Source: Acinetobacter sp. ANC 4169
GTDB lineage: Bacteria > Pseudomonadota > Gammaproteobacteria > Pseudomonadales > Moraxellaceae
Reading direction: 5' to 3'
Assembly: GCF_002135355.1 (NCBI RefSeq)
Contig: NZ_NEGE01000005.1
Coordinates: forward strand, 113,347 to 177,346
DNA: 64,000 nucleotides
Shown: positions 1-10,285 of the stretch, in pieces
Layout of the letters: the number at the start of each line of letters is the position of its first letter
How positions within the stretch are numbered: the first letter of the stretch is position 1
The notes under the pieces: model-generated
The model's database searches: none
The model's input: the letters and a program-made list of their open reading frames with translations, nothing else
What the model was told of the DNA's origin: nothing
Program-made: the position numbers and the translations under genes

Positions 1-1428
1 GGCAACAGTTTGCTCAAGTACAGTCGTTGGAAGCGGTGCATATTCATCACCGTGGTGTTTAGTCACGTAGTCGATGATGTGTTCACCAGCAGCCTTACCA
101 AATACAACCAAGTCAAGCAGTGAGTTGGTACCTAAACGGTTTGCACCGTGTACAGATACACATGAACATTCACCAATTGCATAGAAACCTTTTACAGGTT
201 TAGTGAAGTTACGACCTTCAGCATTGGTAGAATAAACATCGGTTTCTTTGTTGTAATGTGCTTCAAGCGGCGCAGTTTCGCGGCTTTCAGGTACAACAAC
301 CTGACCATGAATATTCGTTGGAATACCACCCATTTGGTAATGGATTGTTGGTACTACAGGAATTGGCTCTTTAGTGATGTCAACGTTCGCGAATTTCTTA
401 CCAATCTCGAATACAGATGGAAGACGTTTCATGATCGTATCAGCACCTAAGTGAGTCATATCAAGAAGGATATAATCACCTTTAGGACCACAACCGCGAC
501 CTTCTTTGATTTCTTGGTCCATAGAACGTGATACGAAGTCACGTGGCGCCAAGTCTTTCAAAGTTGGAGCATAACGTTCCATGAACGGTTCGCCGTCTTT
601 GTTACGAAGGATCGCACCTTCACCACGACAACCTTCAGTCAACAATACGCCTGCGCCCGCAACACCTGTAGGGTGGAACTGCCAGAATTCCATATCTTGT
701 AATGGAATACCTGCACGAGCTGCCATACCAAGACCGTCACCAGTGTTGATATATGCGTTGGTAGATGCACGGTAAACACGACCAGCACCACCAGTAGCGA
801 ATAATGTTGCTTTGGCTTGGAATACTGCGATTTTACCAGTTTCCTGGTCAATTGCAGTTACACCAAGTACATCGCCTGCTTCATTACGGATTAGATCAAG
901 CGCGATCCATTCAACGAAGAATTGAGTACCCATTTTCACGTTGCTTTGATAAAGCGTGTGAAGAAGCGCGTGACCGGTACGGTCGGCAGCAGCACATGCG
1001 CGAGGAACAGCTTTTTCACCGTAGTTCGCAGAGTGACCACCGAATGGACGTTGATAAATTGTACCGTCCGCATTACGGTCAAATGGCATACCCAGGTGTT
1101 CAAGTTCATAAACAACTTGAGGCGCTTCACGCGTCATGAATTCGATCGCGTCTTGGTCACCTAACCAGTCAGAACCTTTCACTGTGTCATAGAAGTGATA
1201 GTGCCAGTTATCTTCTTGCATATTACCAAGAGATGCACCAATACCACCCTGTGCCGCAACAGTGTGTGAACGTGTTGGGAATACTTTAGTCAGTACCGCA
1301 ACTTTCAAACCCGCTTGAGCAAGTTGGTAAGAAGCGCGCATGCCTGAACCACCACCACCTACGATGACTGCATCGAAAGTTTGATGTGGAATATTTGTGT
1401 AATCTTCTTTAGGGGTTATAGCGCCCAT
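1..1428 (-). CDS. sdhA: Succinate dehydrogenase flavoprotein subunit (partial, 3' end outside window)
   Basis: FAD-bearing catalytic subunit of complex II, which oxidises succinate to fumarate in the TCA cycle on the inner face of the cytoplasmic membrane. I translated the minus strand from the ATG at 1428, which has an AGGAAA ribosome site just upstream. Near the N-terminus is the dinucleotide-binding VGGGGSG loop, then [10 protein letters not shown], where the histidine that carries covalent FAD is expected. Active-site stretches such as HPTGVAGAG and [11 protein letters not shown] follow. The frame is open for 476 codons to base 1, so roughly the last quarter lies beyond the left edge. It is last in the visible sdhC-sdhD-sdhA order, 12 bases after sdhD. 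sdhB would be expected further left. Identification is secure. Confidence 0.97.
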   Translation of the reverse strand, partial: MGAITPKEDYTNIPHQTFDAVIVGGGGSGMRASYQLAQAGLKVAVLTKVFPTRSHTVAAQGGIGASLGNMQEDNWHYHFYDTVKGSDWLGDQDAIEFMTREAPQVVYELEHLGMPFDRNADGTIYQRPFGGHSANYGEKAVPRACAAADRTGHALLHTLYQSNVKMGTQFFVEWIALDLIRNEAGDVLGVTAIDQETGKIAVFQAKATLFATGGAGRVYRASTNAYINTGDGLGMAARAGIPLQDMEFWQFHPTGVAGAGVLLTEGCRGEGAILRNKDGEPFMERYAPTLKDLAPRDFVSRSMDQEIKEGRGCGPKGDYILLDMTHLGADTIMKRLPSVFEIGKKFANVDITKEPIPVVPTIHYQMGGIPTNIHGQVVVPESRETAPLEAHYNKETDVYSTNAEGRNFTKPVKGFYAIGECSCVSVHGANRLGTNSLLDLVVFGKAAGEHIIDYVTKHHGDEYAPLPTTVLEQTVA

Positions 1429-1440
1429 GATTGTTTCCTA

Positions 1441-1806
1441 TCAATTCGCCCAAAAAATCTGGATCGCCCAGATTGCATATGCAAATACAGCAATGATCAC
1501 TGCTGAAGTCAGCACCAAACGCAAGCCTGAAGCTGAAGGACCCATTTGACGAGTAGTCACATAGTCAGTGAATACCTGCCACATGCCGATCCAAGCGTGT
1601 GTGACAAGAGATAAGACTGCCAATAAAGATAAAATCTTCATTGGTAATGTCATCATGAAGCCGTACCATTGTTCGTAATTGAATCCACCATGAAAAAGGA
1701 TCCAACCCAATACCACAACAGTATAAACAGCTAATACAACAGCACTTACACGTTGGATATACCAATCGCGAGAACCTGAACCCGTTAAACCTGTAGCACT
1801 TTTCAT
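1441..1806 (-). CDS. sdhD: Succinate dehydrogenase membrane anchor subunit D
   Basis: Small membrane anchor of complex II that, with SdhC, binds haem b and ubiquinone and holds SdhAB on the membrane. The 121-residue product has three hydrophobic segments (roughly residues 20-40, 52-74 and 92-118). A histidine in the second segment (THAWIGMW) is the likely haem ligand by analogy with the family. I chose the MKSATG start at 1806 over an ATG five codons upstream because its ATG overlaps the sdhC stop as TAATG, the usual sign of translational coupling. Confidence 0.93.
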   Translation of the reverse strand: MKSATGLTGSGSRDWYIQRVSAVVLAVYTVVVLGWILFHGGFNYEQWYGFMMTLPMKILSLLAVLSLVTHAWIGMWQVFTDYVTTRQMGPSASGLRLVLTSAVIIAVFAYAIWAIQIFWAN

Positions 1807-2204
1807 TAGAGAACAATCCATACAAATGATGCGACAATTGAAATCGCAGCCAAGATCAATGAAATAGTAGCTGCTACACGACCACTTTGCAGTTCTTCAG
1901 CAAAACCAAGGTCAGCAAGTAAATGCTTAATACCCATAATGAAATGGAAAAGTAAGCCGGCTACAAATACCCATACGATAAAACGTACAATGAAGCCGCC
2001 AAAGATTGCCTGAACTTCAGCAAAACCTTCAGCAGAAGACAATGATTTGTCTAAAAGCCACAAAAGTACCGGTACAAGTAAAAATACGATGACACCAGAA
2101 AGACGGTGTAGAATTGATGCAATAGCCACAGGGGATTTTAAGTTTACTTCTAAAACTTGACCCATGGACAAATTGACAGGTCTGTTGCTTTTCACAGCGG
2201 GCAT
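1806..2204 (-). CDS. sdhC: Succinate dehydrogenase cytochrome b556 subunit C
   Basis: Cytochrome b membrane subunit of complex II. The 132-residue protein carries the family signature SPVAIASILHRLSG near residues 24-37, whose serine and arginine line the quinone site in characterised homologues. A second conserved block, HFIMGIKHLLADLGF, holds the haem-ligand histidine. Three membrane spans are visible. First gene of the visible sdh operon; its promoter must lie in the long AT-rich gap to its right, shared with the divergent gltA. Confidence 0.95.
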   Translation of the reverse strand: MPAVKSNRPVNLSMGQVLEVNLKSPVAIASILHRLSGVIVFLLVPVLLWLLDKSLSSAEGFAEVQAIFGGFIVRFIVWVFVAGLLFHFIMGIKHLLADLGFAEELQSGRVAATISLILAAISIVASFVWIVL

Positions 2205-3220
2205 CCTGTAAGTAAAAACTCCATCCGGAGTTTGTTGGAATTAATTCGAAGGAAAGCTAGCATTTTTAGGCTATTACTATATCTAGCAATACCTAAATTT
2301 AAAACGACACTGAATTATAAAACGTGAACTATCAAAACACAAACAGTCACATTTAGCTTTTCCATAAAAAACCTTTAAATAAGAATCATTAACATTAATT
2401 GTTCAATATATGCAGACAAAATAAATCTAACAAAATTGACCTATATAGTTGGTTTTTATTAATTAAAGTTTAAATTTACTGATCGTTTTTTACTTTAATA
2501 ATTTAAATAATTTATTTAGACTAAAGATGAACGAGCAATTGTTATATTTTACAATACTCTTAGCTATATTTACATTCTCTATAATAGCTTTTATTTTTAA
2601 TATAAATATATAGCATTTACTAAAATTATATTCATAAAACATCATGAACCGAAATAACTACTTAGTCTGTGCATAACTTCCCTACATAGCAAAATCACGC
2701 TTAATTATTCAGCAAAATTATGGGATATTTTTCATCTTTTGAACAAATAAGCAGCTTTTCAGCACATATTCAGCAGCTATTTTTTAGCCAAACAAACTTT
2801 ATTTTACGCTTCACTTATCGCTTTTAATTATGACTAAGAAAACAGCAACAAAAACACCAAAAAGATGTAAGTTACGAAAATTCTAATCATTTAGAATATT
2901 AAGTCCAATAAACAACTGGGATTAATCAGAGTTTTTAAGAATTAAAAATTGCTTACAATTCAAACAGCATGCATATTTTTTTCTGCAACTTATTTTCATT
3001 TGACATATTATACTGCGTCGATACTGATATTTTCCTTATGGCTGCTGGATTATTTTTGACCAAATCCCTGTGAGAGCGTCTCTTTTTATCCATAAGTATA
3101 ATTGACAAAATTTCAGTACTCACTAATCTTATAGCAAATTTTTGATCCATCTGATTCGCGCATTAAAAGATTAGTACTACGAGTCAGATAAAACATTCAC
3201 CAGGACAGGAGATCTATTGA
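2205..3220. other. 1 kb AT-rich divergent intergenic region between sdhC and gltA
   Basis: No convincing gene is seen. A 65-codon minus-strand frame at 2953-3150 lacks a ribosome site and any recognisable family and is probably chance. The gap is strongly AT-rich with many homopolymer runs and should hold the divergent sdh and gltA promoters. A good TTGACA hexamer at 3102-3107 points toward gltA, but the matching -10 is poor. An 8-bp inverted pair (ATTAAAGT and ACTTTAAT, about 2464-2505) is plausible by chance in such DNA. Confidence 0.6.
3102..3134 (+). promoter_or_regulatory. Possible gltA promoter
   Basis: A consensus -35 hexamer TTGACA (3102-3107) is followed by weak -10 candidates (TAATCT at 16-nt spacing; TTATAG at a longer spacing). 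The start codon is about 90 bases downstream. Only the -35 is strong. Confidence 0.3.
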
Positions 3221-4498
3221 ATGTCTGAAGCAACTGGCAAAAAAGCCGTTTTACAGCTTGATGGCAAAGAAATTGAATTACCAATTTACAGCGGCACATT
3301 GGGCCCAGATGTAATCGACGTTAAAGATGTGTTGGCCTCAGGTCACTTTACTTTTGATCCTGGTTTTATGGCAACAGCTGCATGTGAATCTAAAATCACA
3401 TTCATCGATGGTGGTAAAGGTGTTCTTTTACACCGTGGCTACCCTATCGACCAGTTAGCGACTAAAGCAGACTACCTAGAAACTTGCTACTTACTGTTAA
3501 ATGGCGAACTTCCAAACGCTGAACAAAAAGTAGAATTTGACGCTAAAGTTCGTAACCACACTATGGTTCACGATCAAGTTAGCCGTTTCTTCAATGGTTT
3601 CCGTCGTGATGCTCACCCGATGGCTATTATGGTTGGTGTAGTTGGTGCGCTTTCTGCGTTCTATCACAACAACTTAGACATCGAAAATGTTGATCACCGT
3701 GAAATTACAGCAATCCGCTTGATTGCGAAAGTTCCTACGCTTGCAGCTTGGAGCTACAAATACACAGTTGGTCAACCGTTCGTTTACCCACGTAACGACT
3801 TGAGCTACGCTGAAAACTTCTTGTACATGATGTTTGCTACTCCTGCAGACCGTGATTACAAAGTTGACCCTATTCTTGCTAAAGCAATGGACCGTATCTT
3901 TACGCTTCATGCTGACCACGAACAAAACGCGTCTACTTCTACAGTACGTTTAGCTGGTTCTACTGGCGCTAACCCTTATGCATGTATCGCTGCAGGTATT
4001 TCTGCACTTTGGGGTCCTGCTCACGGTGGCGCGAACGAAGCTGTTCTTAAGATGCTTGATGAAATCGGCACTGTAGAAAACGTTGCTGGCTTCATGGAAA
4101 AAGTGAAAACTAAAGAAGTTAAACTTATGGGCTTCGGTCACCGAGTTTATAAAAACTTCGATCCACGTGCGAAAGTAATGAAAGAAACTTGTGATGAAGT
4201 TCTTGCTGCTCTTGGCATCAACGATCCACAACTTGCTTTGGCTATGGAACTTGAACGTATCGCGCTTTCTGACGAATACTTCATCAAACGTAACTTATAC
4301 CCTAACGTAGACTTCTACTCAGGTATCATCCTTAAAGCGATTGGTATCCCGACTGAAATGTTTACTGTAATCTTCGCTCTTGCACGTACTGTTGGCTGGA
4401 TCAGCCACTGGTTAGAAATGCATAGCGGCCCTTACAAAATCGGTCGTCCACGTCAGCTTTACACTGGTGAAGTTCAACGTGACATCCAAGGTCGTTAA
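3221..4498 (+). CDS. gltA: Citrate synthase
   Basis: Condenses acetyl-CoA and oxaloacetate to citrate, the entry step of the TCA cycle. The 425-residue product is the NADH-sensitive, Gram-negative hexameric type by length. The catalytic triad is readable as H268 in GPAHGG, H307 in GFGHRVY and D364 in NVDFYSG. The ATG is preceded by CAGGAG at good spacing. Divergent from sdhCDA across a 1 kb gap, and followed at once by a strong terminator, so it is probably monocistronic. Confidence 0.98.
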   Translation: MSEATGKKAVLQLDGKEIELPIYSGTLGPDVIDVKDVLASGHFTFDPGFMATAACESKITFIDGGKGVLLHRGYPIDQLATKADYLETCYLLLNGELPNAEQKVEFDAKVRNHTMVHDQVSRFFNGFRRDAHPMAIMVGVVGALSAFYHNNLDIENVDHREITAIRLIAKVPTLAAWSYKYTVGQPFVYPRNDLSYAENFLYMMFATPADRDYKVDPILAKAMDRIFTLHADHEQNASTSTVRLAGSTGANPYACIAAGISALWGPAHGGANEAVLKMLDEIGTVENVAGFMEKVKTKEVKLMGFGHRVYKNFDPRAKVMKETCDEVLAALGINDPQLALAMELERIALSDEYFIKRNLYPNVDFYSGIILKAIGIPTEMFTVIFALARTVGWISHWLEMHSGPYKIGRPRQLYTGEVQRDIQGR

Positions 4499-4519
4499 TT
4501 CTTCAAGAATTGATGATTT

Positions 4520-4547
4520 AAAAAACCACCCTTTCGGGTGGTTTTTT
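4520..4547 (+). terminator. Intrinsic terminator after gltA
   Basis: Perfect stem AACCACCC / GGGTGGTT with a TTTC loop, flanked by an A-run and a T-run. It can act in both directions. Confidence 0.9.
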
Positions 4548-4595
4548 AATGCCTGAAATAAAATAATTTAAAGTATTTGATAAACCAGATAAAAA

Positions 4596-5069
4596 TCAGG
4601 CTTTTTGCATCAAAAATGGAATACAGGCTTCATATGCACTGCACTCTTCGCCACGCGTTTTTTTAATAAAATAGTCCTGCACCATCTGCGCCTGCTGCTC
4701 TACCCCATATTGCAAAAACTGCTTACCCTGCTCCAAAACATAATGATATTTACGGTCAAATAGCGCTTTACGCACCACCGCCAAACCTTGCTGAATTTGC
4801 CAAACATGGGTTAACTCATGAATAAACCAGGATTGTTTCCCCAGCGGCATTTTGGAAAAATCTTCACACCAGTTCTTCGGATTGAAATAAATATGCCCGT
4901 TCGGGCTTATTGCATAATTCTTCAAAACAGCCCGATGTGACACGATGCGAATGACATCTAGCTGCAAATGATGTCCAAAAACAGATTCCGCAAGCCTTCT
5001 CTCACCTGCGCTCAGCTTTCGGCTTTTAATTTCAAACAAGCGATTAAATGTTTGCAAAATAGCTTTCAT
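4596..5069 (-). CDS. Uncharacterised HExxH (metallopeptidase-like) protein
   Basis: A 157-residue protein with the motif HELTHVWQ near the middle, a classic HExxH zinc-binding/catalytic pair, preceded by a NPKNW-type strand. No signal peptide is visible, so it is probably cytoplasmic. The C-terminus is rich in Gln and aromatic residues. Similar HELTHVWQ blocks occur in peptidase-like domains attached to Vgr/Rhs secretion proteins, but no such neighbours occur here. The ATG at 5069 is preferred over an upstream TTG/GTG pair although its ribosome site is weak. Convergent with gltA. A third zinc ligand is not obvious, so catalytic activity is unproven. Confidence 0.7.
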   Translation of the reverse strand: MKAILQTFNRLFEIKSRKLSAGERRLAESVFGHHLQLDVIRIVSHRAVLKNYAISPNGHIYFNPKNWCEDFSKMPLGKQSWFIHELTHVWQIQQGLAVVRKALFDRKYHYVLEQGKQFLQYGVEQQAQMVQDYFIKKTRGEECSAYEACIPFLMQKA

Positions 5070-5254
5070 AAAAATGTCATTGTGCCTCGTCACCAATACA
5101 AATGAACCGCTTGTTCATTTTCTCATGATCGCTGTAGCTTTTTGTCTAAATTCGGATTTTTTTTTGTTTTTTTCTCTACAAATGACTCAATTCGTATATA
5201 GTATCGGATTGCTAATTATTGATTAATTCTTCTTTTTGTTTTGTTTGTCATCAC

Positions 5255-5302
5255 ATACACAGCGTTGAATCAACAACCATAAACAATCATCAGTCTGTGT
5301 AT
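5255..5302. promoter_or_regulatory. Inverted repeat upstream of nadE
   Basis: Arms ATACACAG (5255-5262) and CTGTGTAT (5295-5302) are perfectly complementary and separated by 32 bases, ending 30 bases before the nadE start. This could be an operator or a leader stem; the regulator is unknown. Confidence 0.35.
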
Positions 5303-5332
5303 ACATCCCTATAGGTTTAGGATTAAGTTGGA

Positions 5333-6958
5333 ATGAAAAGTTTTAAAATTGCCCTTGCACAATTCTCTCCGCATATTGGCAATATCGAAGCAAATGCTCA
5401 AAAAATGCTTGAACAGGTAAATGAAGCCAAAAAACAAAAAGCTGATTTAATTATCTTCCCAGAGCTTTCAACATTAGGCTACCCTGCAGAAGACTTGTTA
5501 CTTCGCCCTAGTTTGGTGAAACGTACGCAGAAAGCATTTGAACAATTAAGCCAAGTCAAAGATATTGTGATGGTGTTTGGTTTCGTTAATCAAACTGAAG
5601 ATGGTCAGCGCTATAATGCGGCTGCCGTAATGAAAGATGGTCAAGTTCTTGGAATCTATAACAAGCAAAACTTGCCAAACTACAGTGTATTTGATGAAAA
5701 ACGCTATTTTAATGAAGGACATCAACACCTGGTATTTGAATACCTAGGTCATAAGTTTGGTGTGCTGATTTGTGAAGATATCTGGTCACTCAACACCGTA
5801 CATCAATTGTCTCAGCTCAATGTTGAAACTGCTTTAGTGTTAAATGCTTCACCTTATGAAGTCGGCAAACCTCAGCACCGTCTGAGCACCATGAGTGAGC
5901 TAGCTAAACAATTGAACATTAATCTGGTTTATACCAACCAGGTTGGCGGTCAAGATGACCTGATCTTTGACGGTACCAGTTTCGTGATCAATAAAGATGG
6001 CAGCATCGCTTTACAGGCACCAAGCTTTAAAGAAGATCTTTATTACGCAGAATACGAAGCTGAACAAAAAGCCTTTAAGGTCGGACAAGTTACACCTGTG
6101 CTGGATACCATGGCTGAAATCTATCAAGGTCTGGTTTTGGCAACACGTGATTATGTTCAACGCTCTGGTTTTCCTGGGGTTATTCTCGGCTTATCCGGTG
6201 GGATCGACTCTGCATTAACCTTGGCGATTGCCGTAGATGCCATTGGTGCAGATAAAGTCCAAGCGGTAATGATGCCTTATACCTATACTGCGCAAATCAG
6301 TGTGGAAGATGCAGCAGCACAGGCCAAAACTATGGGTGTGACTTTTGGTATTGCCGAAATCAATCCGATTGTGAACAGCTTCATGCAAACCCTGTATCCA
6401 TTCTTTGGCAACAGCCCTGCTGATGCAACTGAAGAAAACCTTCAAGCGCGCGCGCGTGGCACTTTGTTGATGGGCTTGTCGAACAAGTTTGGCAATATGG
6501 TACTGTCTACTGGCAACAAATCTGAACTTTCTGTCGGTTACTGCACCCTGTATGGCGATATGGTCGGTGGTTATGCAGTTCTTAAAGATGTGTATAAAAC
6601 TATTGTGTTTGAACTGGCCAAATACCGTAACAGCATTGCCGATGCACCAGTCATTCCGGAACGTGTGATTACCCGTCCACCTTCAGCAGAACTTCGTCCT
6701 GACCAGAAAGACCAGGATTCTTTACCGGCTTATGAAGTGCTTGATGCCATTCTTTATGCTTATATTGAAGAAGACATTAGTCAGGATGACATCATTGCCA
6801 AAGGTTTTGATGCAGAAGTCGTGAAGAAAGTGATTCGCTTGGTAGATCGTAACGAATATAAACGCCGTCAAGCTGCGATTGGTCCACGTATTAGTCCACG
6901 TACATTTGGCCGCGAACGCCGCTATCCAATCATGAATGGATGGGCACCAGGTGTCTAA
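5333..6958 (+). CDS. nadE: NAD+ synthase (glutamine-hydrolysing)
   Basis: Last step of NAD synthesis: amidates deamido-NAD using ATP and ammonia from glutamine. The N-terminal nitrilase-type glutaminase domain shows its Glu-Lys-Cys triad at E45 (FPELSTLGY), K111 (KQNLPNY) and C147 (LICEDIW). The C-terminal synthetase domain carries the PP-loop SGGIDS at 288-293. At 541 residues it is the usual length for the fused bacterial form, so no separate glutaminase is needed. The following gene overlaps its 3' end. Confidence 0.97.
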   Translation: MKSFKIALAQFSPHIGNIEANAQKMLEQVNEAKKQKADLIIFPELSTLGYPAEDLLLRPSLVKRTQKAFEQLSQVKDIVMVFGFVNQTEDGQRYNAAAVMKDGQVLGIYNKQNLPNYSVFDEKRYFNEGHQHLVFEYLGHKFGVLICEDIWSLNTVHQLSQLNVETALVLNASPYEVGKPQHRLSTMSELAKQLNINLVYTNQVGGQDDLIFDGTSFVINKDGSIALQAPSFKEDLYYAEYEAEQKAFKVGQVTPVLDTMAEIYQGLVLATRDYVQRSGFPGVILGLSGGIDSALTLAIAVDAIGADKVQAVMMPYTYTAQISVEDAAAQAKTMGVTFGIAEINPIVNSFMQTLYPFFGNSPADATEENLQARARGTLLMGLSNKFGNMVLSTGNKSELSVGYCTLYGDMVGGYAVLKDVYKTIVFELAKYRNSIADAPVIPERVITRPPSAELRPDQKDQDSLPAYEVLDAILYAYIEEDISQDDIIAKGFDAEVVKKVIRLVDRNEYKRRQAAIGPRISPRTFGRERRYPIMNGWAPGV

Positions 6959-7976
6959 GCATGACCTAGCTCAACAGTTTGCTCAAGCACTTATGCTTGA
7001 GCAAACCCGTTTTATAAAAAAACAATTATTAGCAGAACAAAATAATCCATACATCGAAAAATTTGTTCATCATCTTTATAGCCATTCCGATCAAATTCTA
7101 TTAAAACAATTTATTCAACTTGAATCATTACAGGATGTGGTTCAAAAATATGCGTTTGAATTAAATTTAGGCGCGGAAATTTTAGAATTTATTGGTGTTA
7201 TTGCTCAAAGAATTCATCATCTTGCCATCAACAGCCATACTCAAGTTAATCAGCTGTTGTCGGATGAATCTTTTGAATTATGGATGTATAAAATCCTCGA
7301 ACTGAATCAATTGCGTCATTACATCCATGACAACTTGCAGCACAATCCGCAAGTCAAACATGTCAGTTTACAGCTAGCAAACCAGATTCTTGAAAGCAAT
7401 ACCCCATGGCTGGATCATCTACGCAAGCTCAATACACATGAACACGGAGTGGGTTCAAAAATTCTGAGTTTCATTCAAGACCAGCAGCAGCATATTGAAC
7501 TTAAACTGGAGCAGCAACTGGCTCAGGCACTGGTCAAACAACTTGGTCATATCATCTTGCTTCCTAATGAAGAACTTGCTGATATTGCGCTGCATTTGTG
7601 GGAAGATGTAAAGCAAAGAACACTTAAAGAAACCTTCTCACAGTTCCAGGCGATCGACTTTGAAGACTTTTTTATTCTAGTTTACGAAACCTGGCGTCAG
7701 TTAAGGCAGTCTGAATACTTGCAACAGGTGGTTTTGGACGTGGTTGCCGGTTTTTATGATTATTTTGCCGACTACAACCTGCAAGAATTATTACAATCGG
7801 TAGGACTAGATGAAGAGGATTTACATCAAGAAGCACATCGCTTCCTACCCTATACCCTTCAAGCGTTAGAACAACAAGGATTGCTAGACGGGATTATTCA
7901 GGCACTGATTTCACCTTTTTATGCCAGCGAAACTACCCATCAATTCATTGATCAATATCTTCAAGAAAAGTTTTAA
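6936..7976 (+). CDS. Uncharacterised protein overlapping nadE
   Basis: A 346-residue, predominantly helical, Leu/Gln/His-rich protein without signal peptide or clear membrane span. I do not recognise a domain. Its frame begins inside nadE (ATG at 6936). A GTG at 6951, eight bases before the nadE stop, is an alternative start with a GGATGGGCACCAG stretch in front. The overlap suggests translational coupling to nadE, so it is probably co-expressed. Codon use and composition match the neighbours, arguing for a resident Acinetobacter gene. Confidence 0.75.
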   Translation: MDGHQVSKHDLAQQFAQALMLEQTRFIKKQLLAEQNNPYIEKFVHHLYSHSDQILLKQFIQLESLQDVVQKYAFELNLGAEILEFIGVIAQRIHHLAINSHTQVNQLLSDESFELWMYKILELNQLRHYIHDNLQHNPQVKHVSLQLANQILESNTPWLDHLRKLNTHEHGVGSKILSFIQDQQQHIELKLEQQLAQALVKQLGHIILLPNEELADIALHLWEDVKQRTLKETFSQFQAIDFEDFFILVYETWRQLRQSEYLQQVVLDVVAGFYDYFADYNLQELLQSVGLDEEDLHQEAHRFLPYTLQALEQQGLLDGIIQALISPFYASETTHQFIDQYLQEKF

Positions 7977-8064
7977 TTTCTTATACAGGTCTGTTGGCAT
8001 TTCATAAATGGATGGTCAACAGACTTTTTTGCTTCTGAGACTCAGTTTGACTTTTTTGACCCAC

Positions 8065-8095
8065 AAAAAAAGAGACCATGCTGAGAGCATGGTCT
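8065..8095 (-). terminator. Terminator of the first tRNA-Met gene
   Basis: On the minus strand an AGACCATG / CATGGTCT stem with a 7-nt loop is followed by a T-run, a few bases beyond the tRNA 3' end. Confidence 0.85.
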
Positions 8096-8102
8096 ATAAA
8101 AA

Positions 8103-8179
8103 TGGTGGCTATGACGAGACTTGAACTTGTGACCCCCGCATTATGAGTGCGGTGCTCTAACCAACTGAGCTACATAGCC
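8103..8179 (-). tRNA. tRNA-Met (CAT), elongator type
   Basis: 77-nt cloverleaf on the minus strand with an encoded ACCA tail. The acceptor is GGCTATG / CATAGCC, and the anticodon loop CTCATAA on a CCGCA / TGCGG stem reads CAT. The perfectly paired 7-bp acceptor and overall similarity to Escherichia coli metT-type tRNAs indicate the elongator rather than the initiator. It differs from the copy at 8829-8905 by a compensated base pair in the T stem (ACAAG / CTCGT). Confidence 0.95.
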
Positions 8180-8356
8180 GTAAACTGTGCGCGCATTATC
8201 TAAATTTCAGCGATTAGCGTCAAGCCCTTTATCCCACAAGTGTTCAGAGTTTAAGCACTTTATTTCTTTTCAGTTAATATTTAAACAAAACCCCCATTTA
8301 TTCATGCTATTTTATCTTTAACCTCTTCAATAAAGCATTTAAAAACCGAGATAAAA

Positions 8357-8764
8357 ATGCCTCAATTCAAATTCATCGCTATCAGTTTAATTGCCCTGAC
8401 TACCACAGCCTGCCAACTGATTTCACCCTTGTTTGTGAACTACAATGGGGTACGCATGGATGTAGCACACTGGATTAACAACCAACAACTCCTGAGCATG
8501 CAACAAAAACGTAGTCTTGCCCAGTTAAGTAAAGCACACCAAAAACTTTATCGAATCGAACAGATTCCACAAGATCAGAAATTAGCCATTACCACGCAAA
8601 ACCAGATTGCCTTACATTGCGCCCAGCTTCATGTTTCAGAACATAAAATAAATCAACTGCAACTGATCGTATTCGGGAAAGATAAAAAGCAACAGATTCT
8701 GGAAAAATATGAGCAAGAATTTCCTAAAGTAAAACTCGATGCCAGTGCAATTCAATGTGAATAA
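8357..8764 (+). CDS. Small uncharacterised lipoprotein
   Basis: A 135-residue protein starting with a lipoprotein signal peptide: charged start, hydrophobic core, then TTAC with the lipid-carrying cysteine at C19. The mature part has no recognised domain. It contains two more cysteines (in LHCAQL and the C-terminal IQCE) that could form a disulfide in the periplasm. It lies alone between two tRNA-Met genes on the opposite strand. Confidence 0.75.
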   Translation: MPQFKFIAISLIALTTTACQLISPLFVNYNGVRMDVAHWINNQQLLSMQQKRSLAQLSKAHQKLYRIEQIPQDQKLAITTQNQIALHCAQLHVSEHKINQLQLIVFGKDKKQQILEKYEQEFPKVKLDASAIQCE

Positions 8765-8789
8765 TGTTTTTAAGATAAATTTTAGACAT

Positions 8790-8821
8790 AAAAAAAGACC
8801 ACGCTTTTAGAAACGTGGTCT
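8790..8821 (-). terminator. Terminator of the second tRNA-Met gene
   Basis: Minus-strand stem AGACCACG / CGTGGTCT with a 10-nt loop, followed by a T-run. The sequence is similar to the terminator of the first copy, suggesting that gene and terminator duplicated together. Confidence 0.85.
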
Positions 8822-8828
8822 ATGAAAA

Positions 8829-8905
8829 TGGTGGCTATGACGGGACTTGAACCTGTGACCCCCGCATTATGAGTGCGGTGCTCTAACCAACTGAGCTACA
8901 TAGCC
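8829..8905 (-). tRNA. tRNA-Met (CAT), elongator type
   Basis: 77-nt cloverleaf with encoded ACCA tail, anticodon CAT and GGCTATG / CATAGCC acceptor stem. The T stem is ACAGG / CCCGT, the version also found in Escherichia coli elongator tRNA-Met. It is identical to the first copy apart from the T-stem pair. Confidence 0.96.
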
Positions 8906-8978
8906 AAAACTGTGCGCATATTATCTATTTCAAGCAATCTTATGTCAAGAAATATCACGCAATAATTGTAAAAAAATC

Positions 8979-9362
<384 letters not shown>

Positions 9363-9388
9363 GGGGCGTATGCTAACAAATTTCAGCA

Positions 9389-9652
9389 CTAATTACTGGT
9401 GCTTTTTTGTGCAATCAGCTTTTTATATTTTTCCATCAGCTCATCTTGCGATTCCACATGCTGGGGATCAAGCGGAATACAGTCGACTGGACAAAATAAT
9501 TGACACTGCGGTTGATCATGATGCCCGACACATTCGGTACATAAATCAGGGTGAATTTCATAAATGACTTCACCCATAAATATTGCCTCATTCGGGCACA
9601 CCGGCTCACAGACATCACAATTGATGCATTCATCGGTAATATATAAAGACAC
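9389..9652 (-). CDS. 2[4Fe-4S] ferredoxin, YfhL family
   Basis: An 87-residue electron carrier with two [4Fe-4S] motifs: C9-x2-C12-x2-C15-x3-CP, and a second in which the spacing between the second and third cysteines is enlarged (CTEC...CQLFCP), typical of the YfhL/Allochromatium-type ferredoxins. Cytoplasmic. Its start lies one base beyond the coaD stop, so the two form an operon; the ferredoxin-coaD pairing is common in gammaproteobacteria. Confidence 0.92.
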   Translation of the reverse strand: MSLYITDECINCDVCEPVCPNEAIFMGEVIYEIHPDLCTECVGHHDQPQCQLFCPVDCIPLDPQHVESQDELMEKYKKLIAQKSTSN

Positions 9653-9653
9653 G

Positions 9654-10181
<528 letters not shown>

Positions 10182-10285
10182 TTAACAAAAACTTGTTTTT
10201 TTAGTGAATAATCCTCATAAATTTAAAAAACTTCATCTTGGTTCGAGTTGCGGTACAATAGCAGTAAGTTTGGAAGTATCAGATT

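Noticed and set aside
256..1164. Several 60-110 codon plus-strand frames
   Set aside because: They are antisense to the intact sdhA gene and carry no family signature.
2375..2395. Possible Fur box (AATAAGAATCATTAAC) ahead of sdhC
   Set aside because: Too few matches to the 19-bp consensus in a region where AT-rich matches arise by chance.
2953..3150. 65-codon minus-strand frame upstream of gltA
   Set aside because: AT-rich, no ribosome site, no recognisable domain; likely chance.
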